Assembly (NCBI GenBank): GCA_025141835.1
Contig: CP081102.1
Span: forward strand, 2,480,001-2,544,000
Source: Rhodobacteraceae bacterium M385
GTDB lineage: Bacteria > Pseudomonadota > Alphaproteobacteria > Rhodobacterales > Rhodobacteraceae
Direction: 5' to 3'
Length of the DNA: 64,000 nucleotides
Below, piece by piece: positions 51,602 to 59,202 of this stretch. The notes beneath the pieces were generated by a model that saw only the letters and a program-made list of their open reading frames with translations, was not told the DNA's origin and ran no database searches. The position numbers and the translations under genes were made by a program. Each line of letters starts with the position of its first letter. The stretch's first letter is position 1.

Positions 51602-52422
51602 AGGTCCATCCTCGGGTGGCGGTTTACGTCTTTATACAACAAGTAGCGGAACCGCCCCGGCCCGCCCGCATAACAGGCCTGGGGGCAAAAGGCGCGGAGC
51701 CACATGAAATCGCCCGCCTCGACCTCTACCCAATCGGCGTTCAGGCGGTAGACAGCCTTGCCTTCCAGCACATAAAGCCCGTGCTCCATCACGTGGGTTT
51801 CGGCGAAAGGAATGCAGCCGCCGGGTTCAAACGTCACGATGGTCACATGCATGTCGTGGCGCAGGTCGGCGGGGTCCACGAAGCGCGTGGTGGCCCATGC
51901 GCCGTTAGTGTCGGGCATTACGTTGGGGGCGATGTCCGCCTCGTTCAGGAACAACGGTTCGGGCCGGTCGAGCCCGTCGACATCCTCGTAGCGTTTGCGG
52001 ATCCAGTGAAAGCTGGCGTTGGCGTCACTCGTGTTGTGCAAGGTCCACCGCTGGCCTGCGGGCAGATAGGCATAGCCGCCTTCGGTCAGGGCGTGGCTGG
52101 CGCCGCCAATGGCGATCTCGACGGTGCCTTCGGTCACGAAGATCACGCTTTGCACCCGGTAATCGGGCTCGGGTGTTTCGCTGCCGCCGCCCGGTGCCAC
52201 CTCCATGATGTATTGCGAGAATGTTTCGGCAAAGCCGGTCATCGGCCGGGCCAAAATCCACGCTCTCGTGCCGGTCCAAAACGGGAAGGACGAGGTGACG
52301 ATATCCATCATCGTGCCCTTGGGGATCACCGCATAGGCATCGGTGAACACCGCGCGATCGGTCATCACCTGAGACTGGGGCGGGTGGCCACCTTTAGGGG
52401 CAAAGTAGCTGCGATTACTCAT
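51598..52422 (-). CDS. allE: (S)-ureidoglycine aminohydrolase
   Basis: Mn-dependent bicupin that removes ammonia from (S)-ureidoglycine to give (S)-ureidoglycolate. The 274-residue protein has two cupin halves: QYIMEVAPGGGSETPEP... with EGTVEIAIGGASHALTEGGYAYLPAG, and VTFEPGGCIPFAETHVMEHGLYVLEGKAVYRL where E, H and H bind metal. The N-terminal SYFAPKGGHPPQSQ and the AGDFMWLRAFCPQACYAGG ending are typical of YlbA/AllE. Overlaps allA and the puuE-uraD gene by 4 bp each. Confidence 0.95.
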   Translation of the reverse strand: MSNRSYFAPKGGHPPQSQVMTDRAVFTDAYAVIPKGTMMDIVTSSFPFWTGTRAWILARPMTGFAETFSQYIMEVAPGGGSETPEPDYRVQSVIFVTEGTVEIAIGGASHALTEGGYAYLPAGQRWTLHNTSDANASFHWIRKRYEDVDGLDRPEPLFLNEADIAPNVMPDTNGAWATTRFVDPADLRHDMHVTIVTFEPGGCIPFAETHVMEHGLYVLEGKAVYRLNADWVEVEAGDFMWLRAFCPQACYAGGPGRFRYLLYKDVNRHPRMDL

Positions 52423-53837
52423 GAAAACATGTCTTTCAAACGATGAAGGGCGATCCGTTCGACTTGATAACAGGCCTGAGAGAACTCTTCTTCGCGGGTG
52501 TTGGTGAGGCGTTGGTTAAAGGCGTTAAGGATTGACGCCTTGTCATGGTCGCGCACCGCGATGATGAAGGGAAACCCGAACTGCGCCACGTAGCGCGCGT
52601 TCAGATCCGTGAAGGTGGCGCGCTCGGCATCGGTCAGTTGGTCCAGCCCGGCCCCCGCCTGCTCGGACGTGGACTCCGCCGTGAGCCGCTTGGCCTGCGC
52701 CAGCTTTCCGGCGAGGTCGGGGTGAGCGGTTAACACGCTTAACCTTTCAGCGTCGGAGGCTGTGCGGAAGATCCGCGCCAGAGCCGAATGCACGCCAATC
52801 GCTGAATCATGGGCGGGTCCAAGCTCTAACCCATGGGCGCGTTCGGCGATCCATTGGGAATGTTCAAAGATACCGCCGAAGGTTGTCGCGAAGGTCTCCG
52901 CGTTCATCTGGGACGGCGTCAATTTGGGCGCTGTGTAGGGATGCTCCGCCGCCCAATGGCGGGCGATATCAATGCGGCGCGGCACCCAGACGTCATCATG
53001 GGACGCCACATAATCAAGGAACCGCTGCAACGCCGCCGCGCGACCCGGACGGCCGATCAATCGGCAATGCAGGCCGACGCTCATCATCTTTGGCGCCCCC
53101 GCCTGCCCTTCGGCATAAAGCGTGTCGAAGGCATCCTTTAGGTAGTCGAAAAAGTGCTGGCCGGTGTTGAACCCCTGCGGCGTCGCGAAGCGCATATCAT
53201 TGGCGTCCAGCGTGTAGGGAATGACCAGTTGCGGACGCTCGGCGCAGGTCGTCCAGTACGGCAGATCATCGGCGTAATCATCTGATATATAGTCGAAACT
53301 TCCATCTTCCGCGATCAGCCGCATGGTGTTGTCGGAACAGCGCCCGGTGTACCAGCCGCGCGGTGCCTCGCCCGTAACTTCAGCGTGGAGCGCCTTTGCC
53401 GCTTCCATATCCGCGCGCTCTTGCGCGGGCGACATATCTTTGTATTCGATCCATTTCAGCCCGTGGCTGGCGATCTCCCACCCGGCGTCTTGCATGGCGG
53501 CCACTTGCTCGGGCGCGCGGGCCAGCGCGGTGGCCACGCCATAGACGGTGACAGGCATTTTGGCGGCGGTGAACATGCGGTGGAGCCGCCAGAACCCGGC
53601 CCTTGCGCCGTATTCGTAGATTGATTCCATGTTCCAATGGCGCTGCCCGGGCCAGGCGCTCGCGCCGACAATCTCGGACAGAAATGCTTCAGAAGCCGCG
53701 TCCCCGTGGAGGATGTTATTCTCTCCACCCTCTTCATAATTCACGACAAATTGGACAGCGATCTTTGCGCCACCGGGCCAGTTTGCCTTGGGCGGCGTCG
53801 CGCCGTAGCCCGCCATATCACGACAATATCGTTCCAA
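52419..53837 (-). CDS. puuE: PuuE allantoinase fused to UraD (OHCU decarboxylase)
   Basis: 472-residue fusion. Residues about 1-305 are a NodB-type polysaccharide-deacetylase-fold allantoinase: DMAGYGATPPKANWPGGAKIAVQFVVNYEEGGEN, WPGQRHWNMESIYEYGARAG and the EIASHGLKWIEYKDM metal region. Residues about 310-472 are OHCU decarboxylase: MNAETFATTFGGIFEHSQWIAE, then LTAHPDLAGKLA and ARYVAQFGFPFIIAVRDH. So one protein turns OHCU into (S)-allantoin and allantoin into allantoate. Start is TTG 53837 with GGAG 7 bp upstream. First gene of the minus-strand operon. Confidence 0.95.
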   Translation of the reverse strand: MERYCRDMAGYGATPPKANWPGGAKIAVQFVVNYEEGGENNILHGDAASEAFLSEIVGASAWPGQRHWNMESIYEYGARAGFWRLHRMFTAAKMPVTVYGVATALARAPEQVAAMQDAGWEIASHGLKWIEYKDMSPAQERADMEAAKALHAEVTGEAPRGWYTGRCSDNTMRLIAEDGSFDYISDDYADDLPYWTTCAERPQLVIPYTLDANDMRFATPQGFNTGQHFFDYLKDAFDTLYAEGQAGAPKMMSVGLHCRLIGRPGRAAALQRFLDYVASHDDVWVPRRIDIARHWAAEHPYTAPKLTPSQMNAETFATTFGGIFEHSQWIAERAHGLELGPAHDSAIGVHSALARIFRTASDAERLSVLTAHPDLAGKLAQAKRLTAESTSEQAGAGLDQLTDAERATFTDLNARYVAQFGFPFIIAVRDHDKASILNAFNQRLTNTREEEFSQACYQVERIALHRLKDMFS

Positions 53838-53885
53838 CGCACTCTCCTACATCTATCTTCGCATAAACCGTGGTTAAGATTTGGT

Positions 53886-53906
53886 CTTTCAAGAAATTCT
53901 TGAAAG
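53886..53906. promoter_or_regulatory. 21-bp perfect palindrome in the puuE-hiuH divergent promoter
   Basis: Arms CTTTCAAGAA and TTCTTGAAAG around a single A. It sits 49 bp upstream of puuE and 77 bp upstream of hiuH. It fits the T-N11-A dyad style bound by LysR proteins; a LysR gene lies 0.5 kb away. A half-site TTCTTGAA recurs at 55305-55312 in the lysR-puuD gap. Confidence 0.65.
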
Positions 53907-53982
53907 TGTTTCTGTGCCTAGGGCGTTTCCAACCCCGATGCCTTGCCGCAAACATACGAAATCACCAATGAAGGAGCATCCC

Positions 53983-54339
53983 ATGTCCGGCTATTTGACC
54001 ACCCATGTCCTCGACACGGCGCGCGGCTGCCCGGCGGCTGGCATGAAGATCATACTTTACAAAGTCTCGGGCAATTCCCACCGGAAAATTCGCGAGGTCG
54101 TCACCAACAGCGATGGCCGCACCGATGGCCCGATCCTGCCCGCCGACACGTTTAAGACCGGCACATATGAGCTGGTTTTCTGCGCCGGTGACTACCTGCG
54201 AGCCACGGGCCAAGATGGTGAAGACCCCTTGTTTCTTGATGAAATCCCGATCCGCTTTGGCATGTCCGACGCAGACGCCCATTACCACGTGCCGCTTCTG
54301 GTCAGCCCGTTCAGCTATTCCACCTACCGCGGTAGTTAA
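53983..54339 (+). CDS. hiuH: 5-hydroxyisourate hydrolase (transthyretin-like)
   Basis: Hydrolyses 5-hydroxyisourate to OHCU. The 118-residue protein starts MSGYLTTHVLDTARGCPAAGM, has GNSHRKIREVVTNSDGRTDGPIL with the active-site Arg region and ends in the signature YHVPLLVSPFSYSTYRGS. AAGGAG lies 6 bp before ATG 53983; a longer frame is rejected. No signal peptide, so cytoplasmic. Divergent from the puuE operon. Confidence 0.97.
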   Translation: MSGYLTTHVLDTARGCPAAGMKIILYKVSGNSHRKIREVVTNSDGRTDGPILPADTFKTGTYELVFCAGDYLRATGQDGEDPLFLDEIPIRFGMSDADAHYHVPLLVSPFSYSTYRGS

Positions 54340-54362
54340 CGCCGTTAACCTTTGGCGGCCCC

Positions 54363-55265
54363 CTACCCCAGCGCGGCCTTCATCTTCTCGGACATGAAGT
54401 CCATGAAGAACCGGGACTTGGGGTCTTGGTTCTTTTTATGAGGATACAGCAGCACTAGCTGCGCATTGGGCGGCGGCGATTGCGGGCAGACCTGTACCAA
54501 CGCGCCGCTATCCAGATGTTCCTGCACCTCAAACCGAGGCTTGTTCACGATCCCGCGCCCCTCCAACGCCCAATTTGTAAGCACATCGCCATCGTCACAG
54601 GCGAATGGGCCGGTCACGTCGAACCGTTGGAACCCGTCGGTGGTATAAAGCGACCAGCGAAATTCGGTCGAGCCGGGGAACCGTAGCAGCAAACAATCGT
54701 GCTTTTGGTTAATCAGGTCCGCTCCATCCGATGGCGTCCCGCGTCGCGCCACATAATCGGGCGACGCGCACAGCACCCGCTGCAAGGTCGCGATCGGCTT
54801 CATCATCAGGCCCGAGTCCGGCGGGTTGCCGATCACAAACGCCACGTCCAGCCCCTCTCCGGTCAGGTCCAGAGCACGGTCGGACAGTCGTAACCTTGTG
54901 TGCACTTCGGGGTATCTATCGCGGAACAGCGCCACGTTCGGGGCGACTAACCTGCGCCCAATCCCCAAAGGGGCCGACACGAAAATGGACCCGCGCGGAT
55001 TAAGCGTAATTTCGTGAACGGCTGCCTCGGCTTCATCCAAAGCCTCCAGTACTTTCAATGCCTTAGGGTAGAAAATCCGCCCCTGCTCTGTCGGCTGAAT
55101 GGACCTTGTGGTGCGGGTGAACAGACGGATTCCAAGGGATTTCTCCAGCTCTCCGATCCTGGACGACGCCACGGCAGCGGACACTTGCAGGTCGCGCGCG
55201 GCGGCGGACATGTTCTCCAACTCGAACACGCGGGTAAACATGCGGATGTTGTTGATATTCGCCAT
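54363..55265 (-). CDS. LysR family transcriptional regulator of the purine island
   Basis: 300-residue LTTR with an N-terminal winged helix (ARDLQVSAAVASSRIGELEKSLGIRLFTRTTRSI, about residues 22-55) and a periplasmic-binding-protein-like effector domain from about residue 90 (GSIFVSAPLGIGRR). It is placed between hiuH and the divergent puuD, so it probably senses urate or another pathway intermediate. Repeated ATTATCAG motifs lie in its promoter region shared with puuD. Confidence 0.93.
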   Translation of the reverse strand: MANINNIRMFTRVFELENMSAAARDLQVSAAVASSRIGELEKSLGIRLFTRTTRSIQPTEQGRIFYPKALKVLEALDEAEAAVHEITLNPRGSIFVSAPLGIGRRLVAPNVALFRDRYPEVHTRLRLSDRALDLTGEGLDVAFVIGNPPDSGLMMKPIATLQRVLCASPDYVARRGTPSDGADLINQKHDCLLLRFPGSTEFRWSLYTTDGFQRFDVTGPFACDDGDVLTNWALEGRGIVNKPRFEVQEHLDSGALVQVCPQSPPPNAQLVLLYPHKKNQDPKSRFFMDFMSEKMKAALG

Positions 55266-55272
55266 GGGGGCA

Positions 55273-55340
55273 GATTATCACGGGCGGGGGCGATTATCAG
55301 GTTTTTCTTGAAGCTGCTCGGGATAATCAGGAATTATCAG
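55273..55340. promoter_or_regulatory. Four ATTATCAG-like repeats between lysR and puuD
   Basis: GATTATCA at 55273-55280, GATTATCAG at 55292-55300, GATAATCAG at 55322-55330 and AATTATCAG at 55332-55340. The last two are spaced 10 bp, the first two 19 bp, close to whole helical turns. TTCTTGAA at 55305-55312 repeats a half-site of the 53886 palindrome. They are candidate regulator sites for lysR and puuD. Confidence 0.55.
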
Positions 55341-55385
55341 GTAACGCGGCCTTCGTGTACCCTCCGACCTTAAAGGGGAAGAACC

Positions 55386-56633
55386 ATGTATGATCTCGCT
55401 GTTTTCGTTGATTGGGCCGCTTTCGCCGTCCGCTGGCTGCATGTCATCACCGCCATGGCGTGGATCGGCGCGTCGTTCTACTTTATCGCGCTGGACCTGA
55501 TGCTGCGCGAAACCCCAGACATGCCCGAAGGCGCCACCGGCGAGGAATGGGAGGTCCACGGCGGCGGCTTCTACAACACTGTGAAATACAACGTCGCCCC
55601 CGCCCGCCTGCCCGAGCATCTGACTTGGCATAAATGGCAGAGCTATTGGACTTGGTTGTCAGGCGCGGCGCTTCTGGCAATCGTCTATTGGGGCGGCGCC
55701 GAGATGTTCCTGATCGACTATGACAAGTTGGAACTGTCGTCGTTCCAAGCCATTCTGATTTCCGCCGGCTCCCTCACAATCGGTTGGATACTATACGATT
55801 TCCTGTGCAAAAGCCCCCTTGGCAATCACCCAACCGCCCTGATGGGTTTGCTTTTCGTGATCCTGATCGCGATGGCTTGGGGCTATGATCAGGTCTTCAC
55901 CGGGCGTGCCGCGCTGCTGCATCTGGGCGCATTCACCGCCACGATCATGACCGCAAACGTCTTCCTGATCATCATGCCGAACCAGCGCATTGTGGTGAAA
56001 GACCTGCAAGAAGGACGCAAGCCGGACGCCAAGTACGGCAAGATCGCCAAGCTGCGCTCTACCCATAATAACTACCTGACTTTGCCAGTTATTTTCCTGA
56101 TGCTGTCAAACCATTACCCGCTGGCGTTCGGCACGGAATATGCGTGGGTTATCGCGTCCTTGGTGTTCCTGCTGGGGGTGTTGATCCGGCATTACTTCAA
56201 CTCCATGCATGCAGGCAAAGGGCGCCCCCATTGGACGTGGGGTGTCTCGGCGGTGATCTTCGTGGTCATCATGTGGCTGTCGTCGATCCCGATGCATCAG
56301 GATTATGATTACGAAGCCGATGTAATCGTGCCCGCGCCTGTTCAATATGTTGTTGAAAACGCTCACTATGATGAGGTTCGCAACATTGTTATGGGGCGCT
56401 GTTCCATGTGTCACAGTGCCGAACCCGTATGGGACGGCATCCGGTGGGCACCGCGCGGGTTGCGATTGGACGACGACGCGCAAATCGCCCTGAACGCACG
56501 GCTCATTTACCTGCACGCCGGGCGCAGCCACGCGATGCCACCCGGCAACATTACCGGGATCACGGCTGAAGAACGCACCGAGATCGTGCGGTGGTACCAA
56601 TCCCTTGACCGGGATGTCGCGGCGCTCGACTAA
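55386..56633 (+). CDS. puuD: Membrane urate hydroxylase PuuD with cytochrome c domain
   Basis: Oxidises urate to 5-hydroxyisourate using a respiratory electron route. The 415-residue protein has about eight membrane helices starting RWLHVITAMAWIGASFYFIALDLML and a C-terminal c-type cytochrome domain with heme motif CSMCH (CxxCH) and axial Met in HAMPPGN. The helix bundle belongs to the DUF989/urate oxidase N-terminal family. It is the alternative to soluble uricase, absent here. GGGGAAG precedes the ATG. Confidence 0.96.
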   Translation: MYDLAVFVDWAAFAVRWLHVITAMAWIGASFYFIALDLMLRETPDMPEGATGEEWEVHGGGFYNTVKYNVAPARLPEHLTWHKWQSYWTWLSGAALLAIVYWGGAEMFLIDYDKLELSSFQAILISAGSLTIGWILYDFLCKSPLGNHPTALMGLLFVILIAMAWGYDQVFTGRAALLHLGAFTATIMTANVFLIIMPNQRIVVKDLQEGRKPDAKYGKIAKLRSTHNNYLTLPVIFLMLSNHYPLAFGTEYAWVIASLVFLLGVLIRHYFNSMHAGKGRPHWTWGVSAVIFVVIMWLSSIPMHQDYDYEADVIVPAPVQYVVENAHYDEVRNIVMGRCSMCHSAEPVWDGIRWAPRGLRLDDDAQIALNARLIYLHAGRSHAMPPGNITGITAEERTEIVRWYQSLDRDVAALD

Positions 56634-56696
56634 CCCCCTCGCACCTTTGCCACAGGTTTACTAAGTTAGGGTTAACACCTGTGCAAAGGACGCCCT

Positions 56697-57464
56697 ATGG
56701 CCCGCCGAATTGACCTGAATTCCGACCTCGGAGAGAGCTTTGGCCCATGGTCCATGGGGGACGATGCGACCATGTTGCGCATCGTAACTAGCGCCAATAT
56801 CGCTTGCGGCGGCCATGCGAGCGACCCGGAAACCATGTTCCAAACCCTTGTTTCAGCTCGGGAAAACGGCGTCTCGATTGGGGCACACCCCGGGTATAAT
56901 GACCGCGAAGGCTTTGGCCGTCGCGTCATCCCCATGGCCCCAGCCGAAATCAGCCGACTGGTCGCCGCACAAATCGGCGCCTTGCAGGGGGTGGCCGCGT
57001 TAGCCGGTGCACCAGTGAGCTATGTGAAGGCCCACGGCGCTTTGGCCAACCTCTCGGCTCGGGACCGCACGGTGGCCGACGCAATTGTCAGCGCCGTCGC
57101 TGCCATTGATCCCACCCTTCCCGTGCTCGCGATTTCCGGCACCCAGACCGAGCAAGCTGCCCGCGCCGCCGGACAGCCCGTATTCTCGGAAGTGTTCGCC
57201 GATCGCGGCTATCTCTCGACCGGAGAGCTCGTCCCCCGGGGCCAGAAAGGCGCGATGATCCACGACGCGGAATTTGCGGCGGACCGGTTGTTGGAACTGC
57301 TGGAGACCGGCCACATGCCGGTGATCGACGGCGCGCCCATTGCCCTGGATGCCCACTCCATCTGCGTCCATGGCGACAGTCCCGGCGCAGTGACGATGGC
57401 CTCGACCATCCGCACCCGGCTTGAGTCGCAAGGCATTGAAATCAAAAGCTTCCTGACCCCATGA
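56697..57464 (+). CDS. pxpA: 5-oxoprolinase subunit A
   Basis: LamB/YcsF family subunit; with PxpB and PxpC it cleaves 5-oxo-L-proline to glutamate using ATP. The 255-residue protein has the N-terminal IDLNSDLGESFGPWSMGDD, IACGGHASDPETM, GAHPGYNDREGFGRR and YVKAHGALANL segments typical of PxpA. AAAGGAC lies upstream of the ATG. It overlaps pxpB by 4 bp. Confidence 0.96.
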   Translation: MARRIDLNSDLGESFGPWSMGDDATMLRIVTSANIACGGHASDPETMFQTLVSARENGVSIGAHPGYNDREGFGRRVIPMAPAEISRLVAAQIGALQGVAALAGAPVSYVKAHGALANLSARDRTVADAIVSAVAAIDPTLPVLAISGTQTEQAARAAGQPVFSEVFADRGYLSTGELVPRGQKGAMIHDAEFAADRLLELLETGHMPVIDGAPIALDAHSICVHGDSPGAVTMASTIRTRLESQGIEIKSFLTP

Positions 57465-58135
57465 AGGAAATACCAAGCTTCAGCCCCATCGGCGATAGCG
57501 GCCTGCTTGTGACCCTTTCGGAAGACGCAACGGATGCCGCGAACGACCGAGTGATCGCGCTAGACCATGCCATTGCCGCAGCAGGTATCGCCGGGGTGGC
57601 AGAGGTGATTCCGGCGCTCGTTAACCTTGCCGTGCGCTTTGATCCGATCATGACGGACCATGCCGCAATTGCCGCTGCGATCCGCGACCTGTTCCCCTTG
57701 CCCCCGACCTCTGATGCACCGACGCAAACCCACGTGATCCCGGTCTGTTACGACCCGGACCTTTGCCCAGATCTGACGGCCGTGGCCGAGGCCAAGGGCC
57801 TTTCCATCGACACGGTGATTGACGCCCACGCCTCCGCCCGTTTGCGGGTTTCGATGTACGGTTTCGCCCCAGGCTACGCATACCTTTCCGGCCTGCCTGC
57901 CGCCATCCACGTGCCACGAAAATCGACGGCGCTGCGCGACGTGCCCCAAGGCTCTGTCCTGATCGCCGGGGCGCAGAGCATCTTAACGCCGTTAACGATG
58001 CCAACCGGCTGGAACATCATTGGCCGCTCTCCGGTAGAAATCATCGAAAACGGCGCATTTCTGTTTGATGTGGGCGACACGGTGACCTTCACGCGCATCC
58101 CGCGGGCGGATTTGCCCGCCCGGCTGCAAGCATGA
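57461..58135 (+). CDS. pxpB: 5-oxoprolinase subunit B
   Basis: KipI/allophanate-hydrolase-subunit-1-like protein of 224 residues. It has the start IPSFSPIGDSGLLVTLSED, HVIPVCYDPDLCPDLTAVA and the cyclophilin-like FGFAPGYAYLSGLP-type signature (here YGFAPGYAYLSGLP). Coupled to pxpA and pxpC by 4-bp overlaps on each side, consistent with a stoichiometric complex. Confidence 0.96.
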   Translation: MKEIPSFSPIGDSGLLVTLSEDATDAANDRVIALDHAIAAAGIAGVAEVIPALVNLAVRFDPIMTDHAAIAAAIRDLFPLPPTSDAPTQTHVIPVCYDPDLCPDLTAVAEAKGLSIDTVIDAHASARLRVSMYGFAPGYAYLSGLPAAIHVPRKSTALRDVPQGSVLIAGAQSILTPLTMPTGWNIIGRSPVEIIENGAFLFDVGDTVTFTRIPRADLPARLQA

Positions 58136-59124
58136 GTGTCGCGCGGTTCAAAGTGACCTTCGCTGGCCCGCTTGTGTCGTTCCAAGACGCTGGTCGCGCG
58201 GGGGCGATGCGCTTTGGCGTGCCCGCCTCCGGCCCAATGGATCGGTTCAGCTTCGCCGCCGCCCACGCCATGTTGGGGCAACCCACGGGCACCGCGATCG
58301 AGGTTTCATTGGGCGGGCTTGTGCTGGAATGCACCGACGGCGCGGTCACTTGCGCCGTTGCGGGCGGGGCGTTTGACATCGCCCAAACAGGCCCCGGCTG
58401 GCAGGCGCTGACCCTTCACGAAGGCGACACGTTAACCATTCGCGGCGGGGCATGGGGCAGTTGGTGCTATCTCGCCTTCGCCGGAAACATCGTTGCAGAT
58501 GAATGGCTTGGGTCTAGTGCGACCCATACCATGTCGGGCCTTGGCGGTGGCAGTTTGCACACGGGCGATAGCTTTACAGTCCGCGACGCCGCCCTCCGTC
58601 CCAGCAAGGACGGGCCCTATCATTGCCCCGAAATCGCCCGGCCACTACCCGATCCGCGAGTGGTGATTGGCCCGCAGGATCACCATTTCGCCCCCGGCGC
58701 CGTGCGTGCGTTAACTACAACCCGCTACCAAATGACCGACGCTTTCGACCGGATGGGCGTGCGCCTGAACGGGGCTGCCCTCCCCCTCGGCAACGCTCTT
58801 TCCATCCCGTCCGAGCCGATCCTGCGCGGCGCAATTCAGGTGGCGGGCGATGGCGTGCCCGTTGTCTTGCTGGCCGACCACCAGACCACGGGTGGCTACC
58901 CGAAAATTGCCACCGTGCTGTCCGCCGACACAGACCGTCTTGCGCAAAACCGCGCGGGCGATGCGCTTCACTTCATTTCCGTCACCGCCGAAGACGCCAT
59001 CTTGCTGGCGCGTGAAACGCACCGCGCCCGGCTGGCGGCGTTGGAAACACTCGCCGCGCCGCGCGCGTCGCTGCAACAGCGGCTTATGCAAGCCAACCTG
59101 ATCAGCGGCGTGACCGACGCTTGA
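58132..59124 (+). CDS. pxpC: 5-oxoprolinase subunit C
   Basis: KipA/allophanate-hydrolase-subunit-2-like protein of 330 residues. It has LVSFQDAGRAGAMRFGVPASGPMDRFSFAAAH, the cyclophilin-like YLAFAGNI strand, RMGVRLNGAAL and the LLADHQTTGGYPKIATV signature of this family. It ends the pxpABC run; the next gene starts 78 bp later. Confidence 0.96.
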   Translation: MSVARFKVTFAGPLVSFQDAGRAGAMRFGVPASGPMDRFSFAAAHAMLGQPTGTAIEVSLGGLVLECTDGAVTCAVAGGAFDIAQTGPGWQALTLHEGDTLTIRGGAWGSWCYLAFAGNIVADEWLGSSATHTMSGLGGGSLHTGDSFTVRDAALRPSKDGPYHCPEIARPLPDPRVVIGPQDHHFAPGAVRALTTTRYQMTDAFDRMGVRLNGAALPLGNALSIPSEPILRGAIQVAGDGVPVVLLADHQTTGGYPKIATVLSADTDRLAQNRAGDALHFISVTAEDAILLARETHRARLAALETLAAPRASLQQRLMQANLISGVTDA

Positions 59125-59202
59125 GCGCACGCTTCTGTCGCCAACGGACCAGAATTGGCCCCTTCGCTTCGACAGAGTTGCGAAAAGAACGGGAGAGCGG
59201 CC

